In this document: piece after piece, positions 16,833-24,973 of the stretch | How positions within the stretch are numbered: position 1 is the first letter of the stretch | Layout of the letters: the number at the start of each line of letters is the position of its first letter | NCBI GenBank assembly: GCA_947259685.1 | Contig: CAMYNC010000075.1 | Coordinates: forward strand, 1-39,858 | Source of the DNA: an uncultured Desulfuromonadales bacterium | GTDB lineage: Bacteria; Desulfobacterota; Desulfuromonadia; Desulfuromonadales; Geopsychrobacteraceae | Length of the DNA: 39,858 nt | Direction: 5' to 3' | The notes under the pieces: generated by a model | Databases searched by the model: none | What the model was told of the DNA's origin: nothing | The model's input: only the letters and a program-made list of their open reading frames with translations | Program-made: the position numbers and the translations under genes

Positions 16833-18266
16833 GTGAAATCATCGCCTCAGCTGTACTTGCTGGATGGATCCAGTTATATCTACCGCGCCTATTATGGAAT
16901 CCGCGACCTCGCCACTGCTGGCGGGATGCCGACCAATGCCATATTCGGTTTCACCAGGATGCTGCTGGGACTGCTGCAGGAGAACCGCCCCGATTATCTG
17001 GCCGTGGTCTTCGATCGGCCCAGAGAAGAGACCTTCCGCAGGGAAATTTATCCTGAATACAAGGCGAATCGGGATGCCACACCTGAGGATCTGCTGGTGC
17101 AGATTCCCTACATCAGGCAGGTTTTACAGGCTCTCAATATCCCCGCCTTGGACGCTCCCGGGTTTGAGGCCGACGATGTGATTGCCACTCTGGCCCGGCA
17201 GTACGCTGCCGAGGGGATCGAGGTCACGGTCGTCACCGGAGACAAGGATTTGCTGCAGGTTGTCGGCGAGCGGATTTGTCTACTCGACACGATGAAGGAG
17301 AAACGTTCCGGACCGCAAGAGGTTCTCGACCGCTTCGGGGTCCCGCCATCGCTGGTGCCGGATGTTCTCGGGCTGGCCGGCGATACTTCAGACAATATTC
17401 CAGGCGTTCCCGGGATTGGTGAAAAGACTGCGGCTGCCTTGGTAAAACAGTTTGATTCACTCGAAGGGGTTCTGAAATGGCGAAGTCTGGTCAACGGCAA
17501 AAAACGGCGGGAAAATTTACACGCCTATGCCGATCAGGCGCGGTTGTCGAAAACCCTGGCGACCGTCTGTTATGACGTTGCCCTGGAGGTTTCCCTGGCT
17601 GATCTGCAACGCCAGCCGGCGAATCTCGCGGCGCTGATTCCATTGCTGCGGAAACTGGAATTTGCCACTCTGGAGATTGCCTTCACCCCGCCGCCAGCAG
17701 GCCTGGTTGAGCTCTACAGCGATGGCTCGGGTAGAGACTCCGGACCCGGGGGCTATGGGGTGGTGCTGCGCTATGGCGCGCATGAAAAGGAGTTGAGCGG
17801 GTTTGAGCCGGTCTCCACCTCGCAGCGGATGGAGCTGGTCGCGGCGATCAGGGGGCTGGAAGCGTTGAACAATCGTCGCAGGGTGCGGGTTTTCAGCGAT
17901 TCACAATATCTGGTGCGGGGGATGAACGAATGGATCCATGGCTGGATCCGTAACGGTCGCTTGGAAGATCCGGGCGCGCTCGCAAATCAGGATCTCTGGC
18001 AGCAGCTTGCTGCTCTTTCCAGGCAACATGAGGTCAGCTGGGAATGGGTGCGCGGCCATGCCGGTCACCCATTCAATGAGCGCTGCGACAAGCTGGCAAA
18101 ACGGGCCGCAGAAGAAGGAGTCCGGGCGGTCAATCCGCCCGAGGACGTGCACGTGGCAGAAGAGCACAGCCCCTTGCCTGTTACCGAGTCAGAACCGGTT
18201 CCGGTTGCGGCCTGGGAAGATGCCGAGTACGACTCCGATGATGATGGGCAGCTGCAGCTGTGTTAG
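16833..18266 (+). CDS. Fusion of PolA-type 5'-3' exonuclease and RNase HI
   Basis: 477 residues. Residues 1-285 are a FEN/PolA-type 5' nuclease: D11 (LDGSSYIYRAYYG), D61 (VVFDRP), the E112/D114/D115 cluster (FEADDVI), D137 and D139 (TGDKDL), D184 and D187 (LAGDTSDN), then the helix-hairpin-helix GVPGIGEKTA at 191-200. No polymerase domain follows. Residues 292-427 are a complete RNase HI: D297 (YSDGS), E334 (QRMEL), D356 (FSDSQYL), H409 and D419, with the H-to-D spacing of E. coli RNase HI. A tail of about 50 residues rich in Glu, Pro and Asp ends the protein. Both activities serve removal of RNA primers and RNA-DNA hybrids, so a combined role in Okazaki fragment processing is inferred. Start is GTG with GGGAG upstream. 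Confidence 0.93.
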   Translation: MKSSPQLYLLDGSSYIYRAYYGIRDLATAGGMPTNAIFGFTRMLLGLLQENRPDYLAVVFDRPREETFRREIYPEYKANRDATPEDLLVQIPYIRQVLQALNIPALDAPGFEADDVIATLARQYAAEGIEVTVVTGDKDLLQVVGERICLLDTMKEKRSGPQEVLDRFGVPPSLVPDVLGLAGDTSDNIPGVPGIGEKTAAALVKQFDSLEGVLKWRSLVNGKKRRENLHAYADQARLSKTLATVCYDVALEVSLADLQRQPANLAALIPLLRKLEFATLEIAFTPPPAGLVELYSDGSGRDSGPGGYGVVLRYGAHEKELSGFEPVSTSQRMELVAAIRGLEALNNRRRVRVFSDSQYLVRGMNEWIHGWIRNGRLEDPGALANQDLWQQLAALSRQHEVSWEWVRGHAGHPFNERCDKLAKRAAEEGVRAVNPPEDVHVAEEHSPLPVTESEPVPVAAWEDAEYDSDDDGQLQLC

Positions 18267-18285
18267 TGTCCCGCGCGGGACACTA
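18264..18285. terminator. Perfect 22-bp palindrome holding both stop codons
   Basis: A perfect palindrome with arms TAGTGTCCCGC and its complement lies between two convergent genes. Its first three bases are the TAG stop of the exonuclease-RNase H gene, and its last three are the TAG stop of the selenoprotein gene on the other strand. No T tract follows, so it may act as a barrier to read-through in both directions rather than as a classic terminator. Confidence 0.55.
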
Positions 18286-19107
18286 GGCCGCCGTTGATGG
18301 CTGATAGTCGGGGTACTTTTCGCGCCGCCAGCGAAACGGCAGATCGATAATGGTCCCGGGCTCTTCGATCTGGTAGAGCGCGTCCAAGGCTTCCAGCACC
18401 ACGGTGCGCTGTTGCGCAGGCTTACCCGGCTCTCCCAGGGGATGACCAAAAGGCCAGCGCAGAAAAACGGTTCGCGGTGGCTGGACCTTCTCCGAGTACT
18501 CTCTGACGATCGAAATTCCGATGGTGGCAATCCCGACCCGTTCAATCTCTCTCTGGATCAATCCCACGGATTGATTGCAGATGCCTCAAGCCGGGGTTAA
18601 AAGAACCAGGTCGACCTGATCCGCCTTGAGTTTGCCGGCGATTTCCCTGGCGGTTTTTTCGACCAGTGTAGGGATATGTCGGCCATCGATATGTCCCATG
18701 AAGGCATAATGGGTCTGTGCAAGACTGCCGAGCACTCCTTCGCTGACAAGTTCCTGCAATCGTTCAAGGGGAAATATGATGTTCGGATCTTTGCGTGCGT
18801 CCGTGTGATCATAGTAGTCGTGAGTAATCTGGAAATCATTAAATAGTCCCTCCCCGTTCAGCTCCCGGTAACTCGGGTCGCCGTCGCTATCACTCATATC
18901 AAAGGGTCGCTGATGCTGGTGGTGGATGCCCGAAGTGGTCACCAGCGCCAACTTGGCCTGCCGTAAAGGCTTGGCCGGTTTCACCCAGGGGATCGGCCCA
19001 TTGCTCTGTTTCGCCTGGTAAGCATCGACAAAGCGTTGGGCCAAACTCGGGAACCGCGTGATCAGACGGGCCAGGGCCCGGTTCTTCAGCCGCGTCAAGA
19101 GGCTCAT
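18283..19107 (-). CDS. GrdB-like selenoprotein (in-frame UGA read as selenocysteine)
   Basis: 274 residues when the TGA at 18586-18588 is read as selenocysteine (residue 174). Upstream of the TGA the chain matches the selenoprotein B family of glycine/sarcosine/betaine reductases (VTTSGIHHQHQRPFDMSDSDGDPSYREL, QITHDYYDHTDARKDPN, QTHYAFMGHIDGRHIP, DLVLLTPA). Downstream, in the same frame, it continues GICNQSVGLIQREIERVG, exactly as this family does after its Sec. The site is U-G-I-C, a UxxC redox motif. A perfect hairpin follows the UGA. The family members of this short form are not proven reductases; a redox role is inferred. Start ATG overlaps the rhodanese stop (ATGA), so the pair is translationally coupled. 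Expression needs SelA-D machinery, not seen here. Confidence 0.92.
18557..18588 (-). promoter_or_regulatory. UGA codon and candidate SECIS hairpin
   Basis: On the minus strand the UGA (18588-18586) is followed after ten bases by an 8-bp perfect stem ATCAATCC / GGATTGAT with a GUG loop (18575-18557). Position directly 3' of the UGA inside the coding region and a G/U in the apical loop fit a bacterial SECIS recognised by SelB. Confidence 0.8.
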
Positions 19108-20078
19108 TGCACCACCCCTGCAGCGGGAATCCCGACTCCGGCTGGCGTGCCCAGGGTCATACTGACCTGAACCGAGCTCTCAACCTGTCCCTGGGCGTTA
19201 ATGATCGGCAGGGCCGGATTGTTGGCCCACTCGATCCAGGAACCGTCATAGTTTTTAACCCTCTCATAGCCCAAACCGAGCAGCACCAGGGTCGCATAGG
19301 AAGAGCGGATCCCGGTCTGGCAATGGGCGACGATCTCTTTATCCGGCGTAAACCCATAAGTTTGCAGCAGGGCGACAATCTCATCGCGACTTTTTAAGAC
19401 CTTTACGCCATTGATCTCGGTCTGCAGATCGGTCCAGTTCAGATGTACGGCCCCGGGAATATGGCCACCACGATCGGCGCGGACCTCAGTGCCCTTATGT
19501 TCAGCTTCTCTGCGCGTATCCCAAACCAGCACACCAGGGTTCTCCAGCCGGGTAAAGACATAATCAGCACCTGCCCGCGCCTGCAGATAATCGGCATCAG
19601 CAGTTAAAACGTAATGACTCGGCTGCGGACTTGCGCTCGGCAGCAGGCTGGTGTCGCGATCCTCGGCGGCCCACTTGTCGTATCCTCCATCGAGGACATA
19701 AGAGTTTTTATGCCCATGATAACGCAGGGTCCAGACCAGACGTGCCGCATAGGGGTTATCGTCTTCTGCATAGATCACCAGGGTGCTCTCTGGTGTCACC
19801 CCCAGAGAACTGAGCAGCTCAGTTATGGCGGCCGCGCTGGGCACCAGGCTTTTGACCTGATTGCGGGTTTGCAAAAAGCCGCTCCGCTCAACGCTATGGG
19901 CTCCGTCTATATGCCCGAGCAGATAAAATGGGGCCTTACGGACATCGACAACGACGACCTTTTCACGGTGAGTTGCCAGCCAGTCGGTGCTGACAAAATA
20001 ATCCCCAAGCGCCGCATGCCCGATGCCGGGCAGAGCAAACAGGAGAATAGCCAATAAAAAATGGGTAAAACGCTGCAT
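19104..20078 (-). CDS. Periplasmic tandem-rhodanese sulfurtransferase
   Basis: 324 residues with a signal peptide (cleavage near GIGHA at residue 22) and two rhodanese domains. The first (residues about 27-140) has VVDVRKAPFYLLGHIDGAHS but Asp where the catalytic Cys should be (IYAEDDNPYAARL), so it is a structural domain. The second (about 160-300) has WDTRREAEHKG, HIPGAVHLNW and the active loop CQTGIRS with its Cys. This arrangement is that of thiosulfate or 3-mercaptopyruvate sulfurtransferases; donor and acceptor are unknown. A C-terminal extension of about 30 residues follows. GGAGTCAAGAT precedes the ATG. It is first in a two-gene unit with the selenoprotein gene (4-base overlap). Confidence 0.92.
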   Translation of the reverse strand: MQRFTHFLLAILLFALPGIGHAALGDYFVSTDWLATHREKVVVVDVRKAPFYLLGHIDGAHSVERSGFLQTRNQVKSLVPSAAAITELLSSLGVTPESTLVIYAEDDNPYAARLVWTLRYHGHKNSYVLDGGYDKWAAEDRDTSLLPSASPQPSHYVLTADADYLQARAGADYVFTRLENPGVLVWDTRREAEHKGTEVRADRGGHIPGAVHLNWTDLQTEINGVKVLKSRDEIVALLQTYGFTPDKEIVAHCQTGIRSSYATLVLLGLGYERVKNYDGSWIEWANNPALPIINAQGQVESSVQVSMTLGTPAGVGIPAAGVVQ

Positions 20079-20326
20079 ATCTTGACTCCATTGTTGATGA
20101 GTTGTGTAGGTTTATATATTGTGCGTAGTACGGTGTCAAGCTTTGTTTTACATTTTGATAATTCGCAGTTGTTTAGTGTGTGTCTGACATGGGCGTCCGG
20201 GGAATTTATTGTTCCCGATTCGTCCTGCCCCTGAAGGTCTGCGGGTAGCTAGAAAGCAAGAAAGTTTGCCAGAAAGTGGAAAAATGCTGATAGCTGGGAA
20301 AATTATTTTTCAGGAGGAGAGAGCAG

Positions 20327-20476
20327 ATGTCAGGGTTCAGCAATCCCAGCATCGTTAAGCAGGCCAACGTCTATTTCTACGGCAATGTTTCCGGGCGTAC
20401 CATCAAGTTGCCGATGGCTCAAGCAAAACCCTCGGCGTCATGTTGCCGGGCGTATACTAGTTCGGGACACTAGAGA
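20327..20476 (+). pseudogene. ppnP: Decayed 5' fragment of a pyrimidine/purine nucleoside phosphorylase gene
   Basis: A strong ribosome binding site (AGGAGGAGAG) precedes ATG and a start matching PpnP/DUF1255 proteins: MSGFSNPSIVKQANVYF, GNVSGRTIKLP. A one-base loss near 20412 then shifts the frame: the shifted frame reads DGSSKTLGVMLPGVY, then a TAG where family members have a charged residue, then FGT. Similarity ends near 20473, where the thioredoxin-fold gene on the other strand stops. The intact enzyme is about 95 residues, so this is roughly the first half, frameshifted, interrupted and cut off. It cannot make an active enzyme. Confidence 0.75.
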
Positions 20477-20943
20477 CCAGCAAGGATCGCGGCAGAATCT
20501 GCTTCCAATGATTGCTTCGGATCCTGGATGATTCGGCCCAGCTCTTTGCCATCGCTGAGGAAGATGATGGTGGGAATGAACTCGACATTATATTTACGGA
20601 ACATCCCCATCACATCTTCCTTGTCGTAATTGACCTCGTACTCCACGAGCTGTAGCTGGGGGTTGTCGGCCAGTTCAAGTACCCGCATAAAACGCGGCAC
20701 CTCGCGCTTGCAATCGGAACACCATGACCCATGAAACAGGACGATCTCGATCGGCTGGTCGACCTGCTGCAGGGTTCCGATAGCTTCGGATTCCGGCTGA
20801 TAGCTTGTATCGATCGTCTTGGTTAGGTTTTCCGAGCCGCCGGCAAGGCTGGCGCCAGGAACAGCAAGGGTTCCAAGGTTGGCGGCCAAAAGCAGTAGGC
20901 AGGCAAGGATACTTTTGCTGAGTTTGGTTTTGATTGTCTGCAT
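20470..20943 (-). CDS. Secreted thioredoxin-fold protein
   Basis: 157 residues. An N-terminal signal sequence or anchor (SILACLLLLAANLGTLAVPGASLAG) is followed by a thioredoxin fold with the active site WCSDC (residues 74-78), the cis-proline segment FIPTIIF and a C-terminal helix. The CxxC pair is intact, with Ser-Asp between the cysteines, unlike the Gly-Pro of classic thioredoxins. A thiol-disulfide role in the periplasm is inferred. The ATG at 20943 has AAGGGGGAAAGA upstream; an earlier in-frame Met at 20991 lacks this. The stop codon lies inside the CGGGACACTAG sequence also found at the end of the selenoprotein gene. Confidence 0.88.
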   Translation of the reverse strand: MQTIKTKLSKSILACLLLLAANLGTLAVPGASLAGGSENLTKTIDTSYQPESEAIGTLQQVDQPIEIVLFHGSWCSDCKREVPRFMRVLELADNPQLQLVEYEVNYDKEDVMGMFRKYNVEFIPTIIFLSDGKELGRIIQDPKQSLEADSAAILAGL

Positions 20944-21130
20944 TCTTTCCCCCTTGAACTCCGCTAAGAAGTCGAATACTGCTAACTCCAAGTAAGAACC
21001 TTAGCAAACGGGGGCTATTTTTCAACCTCGACAAAGGCTCAAATAAACCGGGCCTCCTGGCTTCGCTGCGCAGCTGAAGTTGGGGGGCTATCTGGCTCCC
21101 AGGATGGTTTTTCGCCTTGCTGAAATACGT

Positions 21131-22297
21131 CTACAGCTTTGCCAGCGCCTGCTGTACATCCGCCTTCAGATCCACCACCTCCTCAAGCCCGACATTCAAG
21201 CGGATCATCCAGCGATCATGGTAGCGGGAAATATCAGATTGGGCGAACTTGCCTGCGGTCACCAGGCTCTTGAAACCACCCCAACTGTAGCCGATGCCGA
21301 ACAGTTGCAGGCTATCCACAAAGCGGGTCACTGCCGCTTCAGCGTACTCCGGCCTTAAAACAAAAGAGAAAATTCCCGAGGCGCCGTTAAAATCCCGCTG
21401 CCAGATGGCATGTTCCGGATGGCTGGGCAGGGCAGGGTGCAGCACCTCCTCGACTGCCTCCTCCGTTTGTAGCCACATCGCCAGCTCCAGAGCCGCGCTT
21501 TCATGCTGCTGCAGTCTCACCTTTAAGGTCTTCAGTCCGCGCAGCGCCAGGTAACAGGCTTCCTGCGGGGCAAAAATTTCCAGTGCCCGACAGAGTCGGT
21601 GGAAGCGCGCATAGCAGGCTTCGGTGACAGTAGCGCTGCCGAGCAAGACATCCGAATGGCCGGAGATATATTTGGTGACCGAGTGGATTGAAATATCGAC
21701 CCCATGCTCAAACGGCTGAAAAAACAACGGCGTTGCCCAGGTGTTGTCGATGGCGATGAGGATGTCGTGCTGCTTTGCCACTTTGACCACCGCTGGAACA
21801 TCCTGAATTTCAAAGGTATTTGAGCCGGGGGATTCCAGGAGAATGAAACGGGTCTGCGGGGTGATATGTTCCTCGATATCGGCACCGCTGTTGGCGGGAA
21901 AATAGCTGACCTTTACACCGAACTTCTCCAGCACGTTCCTGGCAAAGCGCCGCACCGGGCCGTAGACGCTGTTGCAGATCAGCAGATGGTCGCCGCTCTG
22001 CAGAAATGCCTGCAGGGTGCTGGTGATAGCCAGCAGGCCCGACGGAAAGGCGCGGGTGTAGAAACCGCCTTCCAGTTCGGTCATCGCTTTTTCAAAGGCC
22101 CGTTGGGTGGGGCTACCGTCGGTGCCGTAGGTGAAGCCGTCATATTGCCCATGGCCGGCGGCCTTGAGTTCTGCATAGTCTTCAAACAGTACGGTCGAGG
22201 CATGGTAGATCGGCGGATTGATCGAATGATAACGTTCCAGTTTGCTGCTGTCACCGCTATAGCCGCTGGCGATAATTTGGGTCGATTTATGCTTCAT
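21131..22297 (-). CDS. metC: Cystathionine beta-lyase (Cys/Met metabolism PLP enzyme)
   Basis: 388 residues, fold type I PLP enzyme of the Cys/Met metabolism family, normal length. Signature elements: YGTDGSPTQRAFEKAMTELEGG near the N terminus, LLESPGSNTFEIQDVPAV, the AIDNTWATP segment whose Asp contacts the PLP pyridine nitrogen, and the Schiff-base lysine in SVTKYISGHSDVLLGS. SGHSD and the absence of acylhomoserine-type features fit cystathionine beta-lyase (L-cystathionine to homocysteine, pyruvate and ammonia) better than a gamma-synthase. AAAGGTAAAA precedes the ATG. The small 22309-22527 gene lies just upstream on the same strand, 11 bases away. Confidence 0.9.
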   Translation of the reverse strand: MKHKSTQIIASGYSGDSSKLERYHSINPPIYHASTVLFEDYAELKAAGHGQYDGFTYGTDGSPTQRAFEKAMTELEGGFYTRAFPSGLLAITSTLQAFLQSGDHLLICNSVYGPVRRFARNVLEKFGVKVSYFPANSGADIEEHITPQTRFILLESPGSNTFEIQDVPAVVKVAKQHDILIAIDNTWATPLFFQPFEHGVDISIHSVTKYISGHSDVLLGSATVTEACYARFHRLCRALEIFAPQEACYLALRGLKTLKVRLQQHESAALELAMWLQTEEAVEEVLHPALPSHPEHAIWQRDFNGASGIFSFVLRPEYAEAAVTRFVDSLQLFGIGYSWGGFKSLVTAGKFAQSDISRYHDRWMIRLNVGLEEVVDLKADVQQALAKL

Positions 22298-22308
22298 TTT
22301 TTACCTTT

Positions 22309-22527
22309 TCAATCCTCTGCGCCGGCGTCCAGTAGCGGCTTAAGAAAGCGCTCAAAGGTGACCTGTTGCTTAGCTGTCAGCAGATCGATGTCGCCAAGGT
22401 TGTCGAGCAAAAAGGTGCCGACGCCGATAACTGTTCTGGGCAGAAAGCCGGTTCCGGCAACGGCATTTTCAATTTTATCGGGTCGCTGGTTTATCAACTC
22501 GTTTAGCAGGTCAAGGTCGATATTCAT
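22309..22527 (-). CDS. Small conserved-looking protein of unknown function
   Basis: 72 residues, soluble, no signal peptide or membrane span: MNIDLDLLNELINQ start, then a Gly/Val-rich middle (TGFLPRTVIGVGTFLLDN) and an acidic end. I do not recognise a family. The ATG at 22527 has GGAGCCCC upstream. It lies 11 bases before metC on the same strand and is probably co-transcribed with it. It is divergent from the M48 protease gene. Confidence 0.7.
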   Translation of the reverse strand: MNIDLDLLNELINQRPDKIENAVAGTGFLPRTVIGVGTFLLDNLGDIDLLTAKQQVTFERFLKPLLDAGAED

Positions 22528-22796
22528 ATTTGGGGCTCCGGTAAGGTTATGTTGTGCATATATGCGTGAATATAGAAGATCGGGGGACATCGTACAAGGG
22601 TGAGGAGGAATCTGGCCGTGACTGGCTCCGCGAGGTGCCTGCCCCAACCAGCGCGCTGCGCTTTTTTCATCGGTTTGGAGTGATCAACCAGGTCAGTTTG
22701 TTCCTCAACGCTTCTCTTAAGTTGGAAGAAGGCTTGAAAACCCTGGCGGCGTCAGCTTTAATGGAATATCGAATATTTAGACGAAAGGGAGGCGCA

Positions 22797-24341
22797 ATGG
22801 TGAAGAGATCACTTCTGCTTTTGATGATGTTTGCCTTACTGACTGGCTGCGCCATCAATCCGGTGACCGGTAAGAAAGAATTAAGCCTTGTCAGTGAACA
22901 GCAGGAACTTGCCATTGGTGCCCAGCAGTATGCCCCCGCCCGCCAGGCTCAAGGGGGGGATTATACGGTGGATCCTGAACTGACCGCTTATGTCAATCAG
23001 GTGGGACAGCGACTTGCCGCGGTCAGTGATCGAAAGCTCCCCTATGAGTTCAAGGTCTTGAACAACTCGGTGCCCAACGCTTGGGCCCTGCCCGGGGGGA
23101 AAATATCCATTAACCGCGGTCTCTTGACCGAGTTGGAAAGCGAATCCGAGCTGGCAGCCGTGCTCGGCCACGAGATTGTGCATGCGGCCGCCAAGCATGG
23201 CGCCCGGAGTATGTCGAAGGGGATGGTGCTGCAGGCTGGCGTGATGGGTATGGCCATTGCCACCCAGGGAAAGGATTATGCAAAACTGGCGCAAATGGGC
23301 GCGGGCATCGGAGCGCAACTGATCACCCAGAAGTACGGGCGCGATGCCGAGCGTGAGTCCGATTACTACGGCATGCAGTACATGGTGCGTGCCGGTTACG
23401 ATCCACAGGGTGCCGTCGATTTGCAGCGCACCTTTGTCAAGCTCTCTGAAGGGCGGCAGCAGGATTGGATAAATGGCCTCTTTGCCAGCCATCCACCGTC
23501 TCAGGAGCGGGTGCAGAATAATCTCGAGCTGTTGACCACTCTACCGAAGGGCGGCGAGGTGGGCGTCGCGCGTTATCGTGCCAAGACGGCACATCTGCTC
23601 CGCACCAAACCCGCCTACGAGGCGTACGATAAGGGACGCGAAGCCCTGGCGAAAGACGATGTGACGACTGCCTATCGGCTGGCCCAGCAAGCCATCGCGC
23701 AGGAGCCGAAAGAGGCGCATTTCTATGGGTTGATGGGGGATGTGGAACAGAAGAACAGGCGGCTGAAATCGGCTGTGAGTCAGTATGACAAAGCAACCCG
23801 TCTGAATCCGAACTTCTTCTACTTCTATCTGCAGCGTGGCCAGGTGAAGGCGCAGCTGAATCTAGCCAGTCAGGCTCAATCTGATCTGGAGCACAGCGTC
23901 AAGCTGCTCCCCACTGCCAGTGGATACTATTCCCTCGGCAATCTGGCCCGCCAGGCCGGACGCCTGGACAACGCCAAGGCGTATTATGCCAAGGTGGCGG
24001 GCAGCCAGGGCGAACTGGGCCAGCAGGCATACGGCGACCTGGTGGATCTGGACCTGAAAGATAATCCCGCTAAGTATGTAAAGGCCAGGGTGGGGCAGGA
24101 TGCTCAGGGCAGAGTCGTCGCGCAGATCAGCAATCCGACCCCGAGAAATATCAGTGGGATTGTGTTGGTCATTCAGTTCAGGAATGCGGCAGGCCAGGGC
24201 CAGCAGTTGCAGCGTAACTTGAAAGGCAGGGTCGCTGCTGGAAGTCAGCAGCTCTTTGATCTCGGCCTGACAGGGAAATTGACTCAGGAGCAGCTCAAAA
24301 CGCTGCAAGCTGGGATTATCGGAGCGCAGGTGGTCCGCTGA
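22797..24341 (+). CDS. M48 family metalloprotease lipoprotein with TPR domain (BepA-like)
   Basis: 514 residues. A lipoprotein signal with lipobox LTGC (C18) puts it in the envelope. The zinc metalloprotease domain has HEIVH at 125-129 and the third ligand E185 in the ExxSD motif (ERESDYYG). After about residue 260 come tetratricopeptide-type helical repeats (AHFYGLMGDVEQKNRRLKSAVSQYDKATRLNPN and a following copy), as in BepA/YfgC, which handles outer membrane protein assembly. A C-terminal beta-rich domain of about 90 residues ends it. ATG at 22797 has GGGAGG upstream; the frame is open further 5' without homology. It is divergent from the metC unit. Confidence 0.9.
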   Translation: MVKRSLLLLMMFALLTGCAINPVTGKKELSLVSEQQELAIGAQQYAPARQAQGGDYTVDPELTAYVNQVGQRLAAVSDRKLPYEFKVLNNSVPNAWALPGGKISINRGLLTELESESELAAVLGHEIVHAAAKHGARSMSKGMVLQAGVMGMAIATQGKDYAKLAQMGAGIGAQLITQKYGRDAERESDYYGMQYMVRAGYDPQGAVDLQRTFVKLSEGRQQDWINGLFASHPPSQERVQNNLELLTTLPKGGEVGVARYRAKTAHLLRTKPAYEAYDKGREALAKDDVTTAYRLAQQAIAQEPKEAHFYGLMGDVEQKNRRLKSAVSQYDKATRLNPNFFYFYLQRGQVKAQLNLASQAQSDLEHSVKLLPTASGYYSLGNLARQAGRLDNAKAYYAKVAGSQGELGQQAYGDLVDLDLKDNPAKYVKARVGQDAQGRVVAQISNPTPRNISGIVLVIQFRNAAGQGQQLQRNLKGRVAAGSQQLFDLGLTGKLTQEQLKTLQAGIIGAQVVR

Positions 24342-24375
24342 CTCTGGGTTTTTGAAACGACCCCTCTTGAGGTTT

Positions 24376-24751
24376 TCAGTTCAAAGTGCTTTTGCCTTTC
24401 GGGTAAGCTTCATAGTCGACTTTTGTCGGGGGATGCTGCCATCGCTCAGGTGCGTATAGTGGAACCCCGCCACGGGTTATGAATTCAAAACGGCCACCTA
24501 CATAATTGCGTGAACCCAGCCAGGTATTATGATCTTGACACCCGCCGGTGAGGATCATCAATTCTCTCTTTCAGCAGATCAATAACTTCGGGCGTAACAA
24601 TTTCTCTGACAAGCCGCCGGAAACCATCTTCGAAGATATGGTCGAGAACCAACTGTTTAAGGACGGCCGGGACAATTTTGAAGAACCGAGCATAGCACTC
24701 AATTGACTCATCAGTGACCTTTCGCTGGATCGGTGCCGGTGGAAATCGCAA
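24376..24751 (-). pseudogene. Frameshifted gene of unknown function
   Basis: Two overlapping frames on the minus strand together look like one broken gene. The upstream part (from a TTG near 24751) reads VTDESIECYARFFKIVPAVLK and on to LLKERIDDPHRR, then stops at 24527. A one-base shift inside the overlap continues as GCQDHNTWLGSRNYVGGRF, then FITRGGVPLYAPERW and PTKVDYEAYPKGKST to 24376. The joined product would be about 125 residues. I do not recognise the family. The evidence for one former gene is the smooth continuation across the shift; a pair of chance frames cannot be excluded. Confidence 0.45.
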
Positions 24752-24973
24752 AGATCACCGGAAAATAAGAGTTTTTAGCTTTGGCAGCTGTGGTTTTTTA
24801 TTGACACCGGCTTTTAATCTGTCTTAAAAAAGAAAGCAGGACGATTTTTGGACGAGACTCTGTGAGAAGGGATGGTCACAAGCACCCCAAAAGGTATTCA
24901 AAAAGCAATTTCTTATCTGCACAGCCTTGTGGGAATCAATGACGAGCCAAAATCATCAAAAGGAGTAATTCAA

